From assembly GCF_036327755.1 (NCBI RefSeq), contig NZ_CP109596.1, positions 7,006,001-7,070,000 on the forward strand: a stretch of DNA of 64,000 nucleotides. The letters run 5' to 3'. Below are positions 1 to 7,948 of this stretch, one piece after another (the first letter of the stretch is position 1; the number at the start of each line of letters is the position of its first letter). This stretch comes from Nocardia sp. NBC_01503 (GTDB taxonomy: Bacteria; Actinomycetota; Actinomycetes; Mycobacteriales; Mycobacteriaceae). The notes beneath the pieces were generated by a model. That model saw nothing but the letters and a program-made list of their open reading frames with translations, made no database searches and had not been told where the DNA came from. Made by a program: the position numbers and the translations under genes.

Positions 1-1002
1 CGGAACCACCCCGACGGCACGGCCGTGCTCATCGAGGAGTCTGCCCATGCGTTTGACGTGCCGCAGGGACAGTGCCACATCCAGTATTTCCAGATCGTGG
101 ACCTGATCGGCGAGCGAAGCCTCGAGGCGGTGGATATCCGCCGCCGACCGCAGCCACACCGACAGCAGCAGATTCGCCCGGCCGCCGGTCACCGAGGAAC
201 ACGAACGAGTCTCGGGCAGTCGGGCCACCTGCGTGGCGACCCGATCCAGATCCGCGGGGCGCACCCGGCACCACAGTGATGCGCTGATCGGCCACCCCGA
301 TACCGGCTGCGCCACCTCGCAGCGGGTGACGATGCGCCCACCGGCGAGCATGGCGTTCACCCGCCGGCGCGCGGTCGAGGTGCTGACACCGGCCGCGGCG
401 CCCAGTTCGGTGAAACCGGCGCGAGCATCGAGTTCCAGTGCCGCGTAGAGCCTTTGGTCGACCTCACTGAGCGGGCCACCGCTTTTCGGCTCGGTCGCCG
501 GTCGCGAGGCGAGAATACGATCACGCTGCCCGGCGTCCAAGGTCCGCAATCGCCACCGACTGCCCTCGGTGTAGACCGCCGTCAGCACATGGGTCCGGCA
601 ATCACGAACGCCACGGATGGAACCCAGCGAGGTGAGCACATAGGACGACAATTCCGCCAGGTTCGGCGTGAAGACGGTGAGCGACAGATCGCCCTCGCCG
701 GTGATGTGCTCGATGGTGGCCACCCGATGGTCCGCGCGCAGCGCCTCGGCCACCGCGCCCGCCTTGCCCGCCGCGCAGCGCACATAGATATTCGCGCCGA
801 CCAGATCCCACTCCCACGGGGTGCCCGGATAGACCGAGGTCCACACCAGGCCGAGCGCGGTGAGCCGCTCCCATCGACGGGCCGCGGTGACCGGATCGAC
901 GCCGAGCACGCCGCCGATCAGATTCCATGACGCGCGGGGGTTGAGCTGGATCGCATTGACCAATTGCAGCTCCAGCTCATCGAGAGTGAACGATTCCTGC
1001 AT
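1..1002 (-). CDS. Lrp/AsnC-family transcriptional regulator, duplicated architecture (3' end outside window)
   Basis: The frame is open from the ATG at 1002 to the window edge, 334 codons, so the C-terminus is missing. An AGGAG ribosome site lies 6 bases before the ATG. The protein holds two HTH-plus-ligand-domain units: a first winged helix near residues 10-45 (NPRASWNLIGGVLGVDPVTA) with a RAM-like domain after it, and a second helix near residues 160-205 (GFTELGAAAGVSTSTARRRV). Ordinary Lrp proteins of about 150 residues carry one unit; actinobacteria often have the double form. It is divergent from the MFS transporter and M20 amidohydrolase, so it probably controls their uptake and hydrolysis of an amino-acid-like compound. 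The effector is unknown. Confidence 0.85.
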   Translation of the reverse strand, partial: MQESFTLDELELQLVNAIQLNPRASWNLIGGVLGVDPVTAARRWERLTALGLVWTSVYPGTPWEWDLVGANIYVRCAAGKAGAVAEALRADHRVATIEHITGEGDLSLTVFTPNLAELSSYVLTSLGSIRGVRDCRTHVLTAVYTEGSRWRLRTLDAGQRDRILASRPATEPKSGGPLSEVDQRLYAALELDARAGFTELGAAAGVSTSTARRRVNAMLAGGRIVTRCEVAQPVSGWPISASLWCRVRPADLDRVATQVARLPETRSCSSVTGGRANLLLSVWLRSAADIHRLEASLADQVHDLEILDVALSLRHVKRMGRLLDEHGRAVGVVP

Positions 1003-1128
1003 CAGTACTCCTGATATCGCCAATTTCATGTGCATCAAGCAGAACATTCGAAACTGAACGATAGCCTCCTCGCACCGTTGCGGCGGCCGGAACCACGGCC
1101 GCCAGCGGGCCGGAAGGAACCGAGGCAG

Positions 1129-2469
1129 ATGAGCGAACCAACCAGCACCGCAGCGCCCGCGCCGGGCGCTCGCCCCGAGCCGCGGGGCGGATTGCCGCGC
1201 CGCGAACTGGCCGCGGCCACCGTCGGCGGCATTGTCGAGTCGTTCGACTGGACCGTCTATGTGGTCTTCGCATCGTTCTTCACCGCCGATCTCTTCGGCT
1301 CCGATTCGCTCGGTGCGAGCATCGTCGCCTATGGCGGTTTCGCGGTCGGCTTCGTGGCCCGCCCGATCGGCAGTGTGTGCTTCGGCCGCGTAAGCGATTC
1401 CCGCGGAAGGCGTTTCAACCTGCTGCTGTGCATGTCGATCATCTCGGTGGCGAGTATCGCCATCGCACTGCTGCCCACGGCGGCGACGATCGGCGTCTGG
1501 TCGGCGGTGGCGCTGGTCGCACTGCGCATCGTGCAGGGCCTGGCCTACGGCGGTGAGGGTCCGACCGTCGCCGCGTACGTCGCCGAGACCGCACCGCGCC
1601 GGCATCGATTCCTGTTCAGCGCGATCTCCTACGGCGGCATCATGATCGGCTCGATGCTGGTCTTCCTCACCGTCGCGATCTTGAACGCGACGATCGGCGA
1701 GCAGGCGCTGCGGGCGGGCGGCTGGCGGTGGGGTTTCGTCGCCGGTGGGCTGCTCGGCGTGCTGGCCCTGTGGATTCGGGCCTACGCACCGGAGAGCGGC
1801 GAGTTCGAGGGCGACCGCGCGAGCGATGCGACACGCTCACCGGCGATCGCCACGGTGTTCCGCGAGCATCGCCGAGCGCTGCTGACGATCTTCCTGTTCA
1901 CCCTCGGCGGCACCGTGACCTATTACTTCGCACTGGTCTATCTGCCGAAGTTCGCCGCGGCGGCGGGTGTGGCCGATACCGCGTCGGCGACCTCGTTCAT
2001 GACCGTCGTACTCGTGGTCGTACTGGTCGCCATGCTGATCATCGGAGCGCTCGCGGACCGCTTCGGTGTGCTGCCGATCATGCGAATCACCTTCGCGTTC
2101 AACGTGATCTGCGTACTGCCGGTCACGCTGGCGATGGTCCGGGGCGTACTCCCGTTCGAGCTCGCGGCGATCGCGCTCGGGCTCGGCGCGGCCGGTTTCT
2201 CCGCGGTCGGCAGTGTGCTGTGCGCACTGCTGCTGCCCGCGCAGGTGCGTGCGGTCGGCGCGGGTCTGGTGTCCACGGTGACGGTGGCCGTCTTCGGCGG
2301 CACGTTCCCGATGGTCGCCGAAGCGCTCGGGGCCGCACAGCTGCGCTGGGTGGTGCCCGTTTATGTCTTCGCGGCGGCGCTGGCGCTGCTGGCCGGAACC
2401 CGCACCGTCACCGAGGTCCGACTCTTCACCGAGAACTTCCAGAAGGAGCCCAACCATGTCCATTCGTGA
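1129..2469 (+). CDS. MFS transporter, metabolite:H+ symporter type
   Basis: A 446-residue membrane protein with about 12 hydrophobic segments. The loop between helices 2 and 3 carries the MFS signature GRVSDSRGRR, preceded by FVARPIGS, which is typical of the ProP/ShiA-like metabolite:H+ symporter group. The ATG at 1129 follows GGAAGGAACCGAGG and is preferred over an in-frame upstream start at 1030, which would add a non-conserved tail. The first membrane segment begins around residue 25 (VGGIVESFDWTVYVVFASFF). The gene overlaps the following M20 hydrolase by 14 bases, so the two are co-translated. Import of a substrate for that hydrolase is the simplest role; the substrate cannot be read from sequence. 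Confidence 0.85.
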   Translation: MSEPTSTAAPAPGARPEPRGGLPRRELAAATVGGIVESFDWTVYVVFASFFTADLFGSDSLGASIVAYGGFAVGFVARPIGSVCFGRVSDSRGRRFNLLLCMSIISVASIAIALLPTAATIGVWSAVALVALRIVQGLAYGGEGPTVAAYVAETAPRRHRFLFSAISYGGIMIGSMLVFLTVAILNATIGEQALRAGGWRWGFVAGGLLGVLALWIRAYAPESGEFEGDRASDATRSPAIATVFREHRRALLTIFLFTLGGTVTYYFALVYLPKFAAAAGVADTASATSFMTVVLVVVLVAMLIIGALADRFGVLPIMRITFAFNVICVLPVTLAMVRGVLPFELAAIALGLGAAGFSAVGSVLCALLLPAQVRAVGAGLVSTVTVAVFGGTFPMVAEALGAAQLRWVVPVYVFAAALALLAGTRTVTEVRLFTENFQKEPNHVHS

Positions 2470-3664
2470 GGATGCCACCGCCCTGCAGGGCGATCTCGTA
2501 CAGCTGCGGCGCGCCCTGCACCGCGAACCCGAACTCGGTCTGGAGCTGCCGCGTACCCAGGAGAAGGTGCTGACCGCCCTGGACGGCCTCGGCCTCGAGA
2601 TCGGCACCGGGCAGTCGCTGTCCTCGGTGACCGCGGTGCTGCGCGGCGCGCGTCCCGGGCCGACGGTGTTGCTGCGCGGCGATATGGACGCGCTACCCGT
2701 AATCGAAAGGACCGGACTGGATTTCGCCGCGCAAGCCGACCGCATGCACGCGTGCGGACACGACCTGCACACCGCCATGCTGGCCGGTGCGGCACAGCTG
2801 TTGAGCGCCCGCGCCGATCAGCTCGCCGGGAATGTGGTCTTCATGTTCCAGCCCGGTGAAGAGGGCTATGACGGAGCCGGGACGATGCTCGCCGAAGGCG
2901 TGCTGGACGCCTCCGGAACCCGTCCCGTCGCCGCCTACGCATTGCATGTGATCAGCCAGCAGCTGCCCGCCGGCGTTTTCGCCGCGCGGCGCGGACCGTT
3001 CCTGTCCGCGGCGGATACGGTCCGGGTGACCGTGCACGGGGTCGGCGGCCACGGATCGATGCCGCATCAGGCCGGAGACCCGATCCCCGCGGCCTGCGAA
3101 ATGGTGCTCGCACTGCAAACGATGGTGACCCGGCGCATCGATATCCATGATCCGGTGGTCATCACCGTCGGTGCGCTGCACGCCGGAACCCAGGACAACA
3201 TCATTCCCGAGCAGGCGTACTTCGAAGCGACGGTGCGCTCGTACTCTCCCGAATCACACGCTCGCGTGAAGGATGGCTTCCTCCGCACGGTGCGCGGTGT
3301 CGCCGCGGCCCACGGCCTGACCGTCGAAATCGACTATGCCGAACTGTATCCGGTGACCGTCAACGACGATCGGGAGACCGAATTCGCCGCCGACACCGTG
3401 GCCGAGATCTGCGGTCCGCGCCGCTGGGCCTGGCAGGACCGCCCCGGGTCGGGTTCGGAGGACTTCTCCCGTGTCATCGCGGAAATCCCCGGCGCGATGA
3501 TCGCCCTCGGGGCGACCCCGCCGGGCATCGACGCCGACAAAGCTCCGATGAACCACTCCCCGCTGGCCGTATTCGACGAATCGGTGCTCGCCGACGGTGC
3601 CGCACTATACGCCGAACTCGCCGTCCGCCGTTTGGCTCTACCAGCCCCCCAGCTATGTCCCTAG
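2456..3664 (+). CDS. M20-family amidohydrolase (hippurate / N-acyl amino acid hydrolase-like)
   Basis: 402 residues, the usual length for M20D amidohydrolases that remove acyl groups from amino acids. Metal-site motifs are intact: RGDMDALP near residue 77, HACGHDLHTAML near 100, and QPGEEGYDGAG near 135. The HGVGGHGSMPHQAGDP segment starts the inserted dimerisation domain. The ATG at 2456 lies inside the end of the transporter gene and follows AGAAGGAG. With the upstream transporter it forms a two-gene operon divergent from the Lrp-type regulator. Likely role: cytoplasmic hydrolysis of an imported N-acyl or amide conjugate. The exact substrate is not predictable. Confidence 0.88.
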   Translation: MSIREDATALQGDLVQLRRALHREPELGLELPRTQEKVLTALDGLGLEIGTGQSLSSVTAVLRGARPGPTVLLRGDMDALPVIERTGLDFAAQADRMHACGHDLHTAMLAGAAQLLSARADQLAGNVVFMFQPGEEGYDGAGTMLAEGVLDASGTRPVAAYALHVISQQLPAGVFAARRGPFLSAADTVRVTVHGVGGHGSMPHQAGDPIPAACEMVLALQTMVTRRIDIHDPVVITVGALHAGTQDNIIPEQAYFEATVRSYSPESHARVKDGFLRTVRGVAAAHGLTVEIDYAELYPVTVNDDRETEFAADTVAEICGPRRWAWQDRPGSGSEDFSRVIAEIPGAMIALGATPPGIDADKAPMNHSPLAVFDESVLADGAALYAELAVRRLALPAPQLCP

Positions 3665-3672
3665 GTACATAG
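3653..3672. promoter_or_regulatory. Near-perfect 20 bp palindrome after the M20 gene, possible operator
   Basis: CTATGTCCCTAGGTACATAG pairs with its own reverse complement at 18 of 20 positions. It straddles the stop codon of the M20 gene and lies about 220 bases before the first sulfatase. A shorter element with the same TATGT/ACATA arms occurs at 7827-7838 before the ABC importer. The shape resembles GntR-type operators, but no GntR gene is in the window. Confidence 0.35.
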
Positions 3673-3892
3673 AGATGACACATTCCGGTCGACCACGCTA
3701 CAGGCCCGATGGTGCATTACGGGGCAGTTTCCGCGCGATTTATCTAATTTTCCGGTTCGCAAAACTTGACTCTTGACACTCCACCGCTTCCCCGCGATTG
3801 TTCTCATAAGTTCTTACGAACATAGAGACCCACGGTTCCCGCCTTCGCGGTCGCGAACCGGCCGCACCCGCAACAGCAATCGAAGGACTCCC

Positions 3893-5371
3893 GTGCCGCG
3901 ACGACCGAACTTCGTGTTCTTCATTCCCGATCAGCTCCGGGCCGACGCCGTGGGCGCGTTCGGCAACGACGTGATCAATACCCCGCACATCGACGCGCTC
4001 GCCGCCACGGGTACCCGCTTCACCAATGCCTTCGTGCAGCATCCGGTGTGCTCGCCGAGCCGGGCCTCATTGTTGACGGGCTGGTATCCGCATACCGCCG
4101 GGCATCGCACGCTCACCCACCTGATCCAGCCCGATGAACCGAATCTGCTTCGGATTTTGAAGGATTCGGGCTACCACGTCGCCTGGCCAGGTATGCGCGG
4201 AGACACCTTCGCCCCGGGCGTGACGGAGCTGAGCGCGCACGAGTACGGCTTCTCCGTCGCGCCGAACACCGGCTACAGCGGCGACTACCCCGAAGGCGTC
4301 TGGTCGCGACTGTTCTACCGCGGCAAGATATCCGGCGACGACCTCATCGATCCCGACGAAGCCCTCATCCGCACCGCCGAACAATGGCTCGAGAATCCGC
4401 CCGACCAGCCGTGGGTGCTGTTCCTGCCGCTGATCGCACCGCACTGCCCGTTCCAGGCCGAGGAGCCTTGGTTCTCCCGGCACGACCGCGCCGCCATGGC
4501 CGATCCGGTGCCCGCAGGCGATCCGGCCGGTGAACCTCGTTTCATGCGGGCCATCCGCGAATCCTACGAGATCGGCGAGGTGACCTCGGCACAGTGGCGT
4601 GAGGTCGTGGCCACCTACTACGGGATGATCGAACGTCTGGACAGCCAACTGGGCCGGATCACCGCCGCGGTCGAGCGGGCGGGTGCGGCGCAGGACACCA
4701 TCACACTGTTCTTCGCCGACCACGGCGAGTATCTCGGTGATTACGGGCTCATCGAGAAATGGCCGTCCGCCATGCACGACTGCATCACCCGCGACCCGCT
4801 CATCATCGGCGGCGGTGGCCTCCCCGGTGGGGGAACCTGTTCCGCCATGGTCGAACTCATCGATGTGCTGCCGACCGTGCTGGAACTCGCGGATACCACC
4901 GCACCGCACCGGCACTTCGGCCGCAGTCTGCTGCCGCAGCTGCGTGATCCCGCGCTGCCGCATCGCGAATTCGCCTTCACCGAAGGCGGTTTCACCATCG
5001 AGGAAGAACAGCAGCTGGAGCGGCCCGCGTTTCCCTACGATCGCAAAGGCGAACTCCAGCACGCGGATCCGACACTCGTCGGCCGGGCCGTCGCGGTGCG
5101 GGACCAGGACTGGACGTATGTGTGGCGGCTCTATGAGCAGCCGGAGCTGTACGACCGCCGCACGGACGCAGACGAACTGATCAACCTGGCCGGGCAACCG
5201 GAGTACGCCGATATCCGGCAGCGCATGCACGAGGCGATGCTGCGCTGGATGGTCGAGACCTCCGATGTCATCCCGTTCGCAGTGGACCCCCGCTTCCCGC
5301 GGGTGGATCTGCCGATTCCGGGTGACATGCGGCCGCCACGCCCGGATCGAACGAATTCGAGGAGGACGTGA
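3893..5371 (+). CDS. Type I sulfatase (arylsulfatase / alkyl sulfatase superfamily) 1
   Basis: 492 residues from a GTG start preceded by CGAAGGAC. The sulfatase signature CSPSRASLLTG places the formylglycine-forming Cys at residue 53, and the N-terminal metal ligands are in NFVFFIPDQLRADAVG. A later FFADHGEYLGDYGL segment supplies the conserved DHG metal-binding motif. There is no signal peptide, so it should be cytoplasmic. Family knowledge: the Cys must be converted to formylglycine by FGE, which is not encoded here. It opens a cluster with an exported protein, a second sulfatase and an ABC importer, which points to uptake and hydrolysis of a sulfate ester. The natural substrate is unknown. 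Confidence 0.9.
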   Translation: MPRRPNFVFFIPDQLRADAVGAFGNDVINTPHIDALAATGTRFTNAFVQHPVCSPSRASLLTGWYPHTAGHRTLTHLIQPDEPNLLRILKDSGYHVAWPGMRGDTFAPGVTELSAHEYGFSVAPNTGYSGDYPEGVWSRLFYRGKISGDDLIDPDEALIRTAEQWLENPPDQPWVLFLPLIAPHCPFQAEEPWFSRHDRAAMADPVPAGDPAGEPRFMRAIRESYEIGEVTSAQWREVVATYYGMIERLDSQLGRITAAVERAGAAQDTITLFFADHGEYLGDYGLIEKWPSAMHDCITRDPLIIGGGGLPGGGTCSAMVELIDVLPTVLELADTTAPHRHFGRSLLPQLRDPALPHREFAFTEGGFTIEEEQQLERPAFPYDRKGELQHADPTLVGRAVAVRDQDWTYVWRLYEQPELYDRRTDADELINLAGQPEYADIRQRMHEAMLRWMVETSDVIPFAVDPRFPRVDLPIPGDMRPPRPDRTNSRRT

Positions 5372-5462
5372 CGACACACCTGTGATGCACGGCGGAACCC
5401 ATCCGCCATACGGACGAACACATTTCATTACCAGCGACGTCCTGCCAGACGCCTGGTTTTCA

Positions 5463-5487
5463 CAGTAGCGCCGGAACAGCGCTACTG
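5463..5487. other. Inverted repeat in the leader of the exported protein gene
   Basis: CAGTAGCGC (5463-5471) and GCGCTACTG (5479-5487) form a 9 bp stem with a 7-base loop. The flanks GTTTT and AAAAC extend the pairing after a 2-base bulge. It ends 19 bases before the next ATG and has no U-run after it, so a leader hairpin or operator is as likely as a terminator for the upstream sulfatase. Confidence 0.4.
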
Positions 5488-5506
5488 AAAACGAAAGACC
5501 GAATAG

Positions 5507-6214
5507 ATGAGAAGGATCACCTCCACGGCCATCCTGTTGGCCGCGGCGATCAGCGTCGCCTCCGGAACCTCCAGTGCCACACCGGATTCGGGCTCGACTG
5601 CGGTCAACTACACCGCTACGCCCGGCGAGCGGTCCACCGTCATCACCACCGATGGCGGCGCGCTCGCGGTGCGGGACGGCGTCTTCACGATCACCGCCGC
5701 CGACGGCACCGTCCTGGCGGGCACCGAATTGTCCTTTCGGGTCGACGATTTCGTCTTCCCGATCCAGGCCGAGATCAAGGACCACACCGCCACCCTCACC
5801 CCGCAGTTCGACACCGAGCACGCCGTCTACAAGCCGGTGGCGCTGCCCTATGAGAATCAGGCTCCCTGGCGCACGGAATACGACCGTGAGCAGGCCGCTT
5901 GGGCGCGCATGGGCTCCACCATCCAAATGGGTGCCGGTATCGGCACTCTCGTCGGCAGCCTCGGCGGCGCCGCCGTCGGCTGTCTGCTCGGTGGTATCGC
6001 GGGCGCCACGGTCGCGGCCGCGGCCATCATCGGCCTGTTCGGCGCCTTCCTACCCGCGGCCGCCATCGGCTGCATCGGCGGGGTCATGGCGCTGGGCGCT
6101 CTCGGCACTCTCGCGGGCACCCTGCTGATCGCGGCCCCGGTCGCGATCATGGCCGCGGTGCAGTACTTCACCACCATCAACCAGCCCGCCCCGAAGCCGC
6201 AACCGGCCAAGTAA
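5507..6214 (+). CDS. Exported protein with glycine/alanine-rich membrane C-terminus
   Basis: 235 residues. The N-terminus has a Sec signal peptide (MRRITSTAILLAAAISVASG) with probable cleavage near residue 25. A soluble domain of about 110 residues follows (IQAEIKDHTATLTPQFD near 90-106). The last 90 residues are small-residue rich with repeated Gly spacing (IGTLVGSLGGAAVGCLLGGI), a glycine-zipper-like pattern of two or three membrane passes, and the tail is Pro/Lys rich. Similar exported proteins are common in Nocardia and Rhodococcus, but I do not know a function. It sits between the two sulfatase genes in the same direction, so it may be an envelope partner of that cluster, for example a channel or anchoring protein. 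That role is inference only. Confidence 0.75.
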   Translation: MRRITSTAILLAAAISVASGTSSATPDSGSTAVNYTATPGERSTVITTDGGALAVRDGVFTITAADGTVLAGTELSFRVDDFVFPIQAEIKDHTATLTPQFDTEHAVYKPVALPYENQAPWRTEYDREQAAWARMGSTIQMGAGIGTLVGSLGGAAVGCLLGGIAGATVAAAAIIGLFGAFLPAAAIGCIGGVMALGALGTLAGTLLIAAPVAIMAAVQYFTTINQPAPKPQPAK

Positions 6215-6312
6215 CGAGCACGACAGTTCCGTTCCACCGTGGCAATCCATGGATTCCACCGAATCGATGGATTGCCACGGCCTGGAACCCAGCGACCGAA
6301 TGCGAGATCGAG

Positions 6313-7767
6313 ATGAATCCCGCAGCACCCAATATCATCTGGCTCTACTGCGATGAGCTCCGCGCCGACGCCTTGGGCCCCTACGCGGACTCGGCAGCGG
6401 GGCCGGGGTTTTCACCGCGCACCCCGGCAATCGACGCGCTGGCCGAGAACGCGGTCGTCTTCCGCGAATGCTTCACCAACTCCCCCGTCTGCGTCCCGGC
6501 GCGCACCGCCATTCTCACCGGGCAACCACCGGAACGAACCGGCGTTTACCACAACGAGGCCTATGCCGACGGATTCCCGATGCCCGCCGGACTGACGACC
6601 TTCCCCGAGGTGTTCGCCGGGCACGGCTATCGCACCGCCAGCTTCGGCAAACACCACGCCCCGGCGGCGCTGACACCGTGGCAGCACACCGATTCCACCG
6701 GTGGTGGCATGCGTGACCCGTTCAGTGCACACGATCCGGCGGAGCTGGACATCCTCACCACGCCGGGCACCGGATTCATAGTGGCGGGCACGGTGCCGGA
6801 AGGTGGCCGGTATCTACCCGAGCGGGTTACCGATCACACCGTCGACTGGATCGCCGAGCACGCCGACACGCCCTTCCTGGTCCGCGCCTCGTATCTGCAA
6901 CCGCATACGCCCGTGATCGTGCCGCACGAGTTCAGTGCCATGCGCGATCGGGACGACGGGCCCGGCGGCGCACCCGCACAAGAGGTTTCGAGTCCGTTCG
7001 AAGCGGCGTTCGCCGATGTCAGTGGCGGACAGGGGTTGTCGGCCGCGCAGCAGCGGCGAGCCCGCTCGGCATATCACAACCTGGTGAGCTGGATCGACAG
7101 CCAGGTCGCACGGATCGTGGCCGCATTGCAACGCGCGGGCGTCGCCGACCGCACCGTCATCGTGCTGACCTCCGATCACGGCGCGCATCTGGGTGAGACC
7201 GGCGCGTTCGGCAAACACACCTTCGCTCCGCAGGCGCATCGAGTACCGCTGATCATCGCCGCCCCCGGTTTGGCACCCGGCCACCGCGAGGACCTCGCCC
7301 AGTCCATCGATCTGGCCCGAACCCTGTTCGGGCTCTGCGGAATCGACGCTCCGGACAGTTTCGGTGGCCGCGATCTGTTCGTCGATCCCGCACCGCGGGC
7401 CATCTTCGCCACCATCGGCTTCGGGGCGGTGTGGAGTACCGCGTTCCCGAACAAGATGTATGGCAGGTATCCGGGCGGGCACGCCTGGCCGAGGCGGTCC
7501 TGCGTACGCACGGACCGCTTCCGTTTCGATATGACAACCCGCGTCGATGGTCGCGCGCCCACGCCCGAAGAGGAGGAGCCTTTCCTCGCCGACCGTGCGG
7601 CCGACGCCGCCGAGCGCACGAATCTGGCCGAGCACCCGCGATACCGGTCCATGGTCACCCGGCTGCGCGACATGGTTCGCGGAAATGCCCGGGGCGCTGT
7701 GGAAATAGAGGACGCCGTGCTGCTCGACCTGTGCACCGCAGCCCTACGCCTACATCGACCTTCATAG
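6313..7767 (+). CDS. Type I sulfatase 2
   Basis: 484 residues, starting at the ATG at 6313 because the metal-binding strand NIIWLYCDELRADALG begins at once. The signature CVPARTAILTG puts the formylglycine Cys at residue 60; Ala replaces Ser after Pro, which the Cys-type motif allows. The downstream TSDHGAHLGETGAFGKHTF supplies the DHG motif and the catalytic Lys/His region. The protein is clearly divergent from the first sulfatase, so the pair may handle different sulfate esters or different positions on one compound. No signal peptide was found. A hairpin overlaps the stop codon and the ABC importer genes follow. Confidence 0.9.
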   Translation: MNPAAPNIIWLYCDELRADALGPYADSAAGPGFSPRTPAIDALAENAVVFRECFTNSPVCVPARTAILTGQPPERTGVYHNEAYADGFPMPAGLTTFPEVFAGHGYRTASFGKHHAPAALTPWQHTDSTGGGMRDPFSAHDPAELDILTTPGTGFIVAGTVPEGGRYLPERVTDHTVDWIAEHADTPFLVRASYLQPHTPVIVPHEFSAMRDRDDGPGGAPAQEVSSPFEAAFADVSGGQGLSAAQQRRARSAYHNLVSWIDSQVARIVAALQRAGVADRTVIVLTSDHGAHLGETGAFGKHTFAPQAHRVPLIIAAPGLAPGHREDLAQSIDLARTLFGLCGIDAPDSFGGRDLFVDPAPRAIFATIGFGAVWSTAFPNKMYGRYPGGHAWPRRSCVRTDRFRFDMTTRVDGRAPTPEEEEPFLADRAADAAERTNLAEHPRYRSMVTRLRDMVRGNARGAVEIEDAVLLDLCTAALRLHRPS

Positions 7768-7786
7768 ATTCTGAGGAATCTATGAA
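7761..7786. other. Perfect 11 bp stem hairpin over the stop codon of sulfatase 2
   Basis: TTCATAGATTC (7761-7771), loop TGAG, then GAATCTATGAA (7776-7786). The stem is perfect but AT-rich, and no clear U-run follows. It could attenuate read-through into the ABC operon, stabilise the upstream mRNA, or serve as an operator. Confidence 0.5.
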
Positions 7787-7826
7787 GTTGGTAAAAATGT
7801 TCGATAATCCACACATATTAAGCTTC

Positions 7827-7838
7827 GTATGTACATAC
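7827..7838. promoter_or_regulatory. 12 bp perfect palindrome upstream of the ABC importer
   Basis: GTATGTACATAC is its own reverse complement and lies about 110 bases before the solute-binding protein gene. Its TATGT/ACATA arms resemble the palindrome at 3653-3672, so both could bind one regulator of the sulfatase/importer cluster. Confidence 0.35.
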
Positions 7839-7948
7839 TCCATCGGAAGGCAGGACAGGCCGGAGAGCCGCCCTCCGAGCAGACCTACCGATTGATCGGC
7901 CTGCTGGTCCGAACAAGCCTAGAACATGACCTCCAGGAGAGTCCCCCG

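Noticed and set aside
3766..3810. TTGACT/TTGACA-like -35 boxes upstream of sulfatase 1
   Set aside because: TTGACA at 3773 has no convincing -10 box at 16-18 bases, so a promoter call would be weak.
4067..5926. 619-codon open frame on the minus strand opposite sulfatase 1
   Set aside because: It is antisense to a gene with clear sulfatase motifs and has no domain; long open antisense frames are common in GC-rich DNA.
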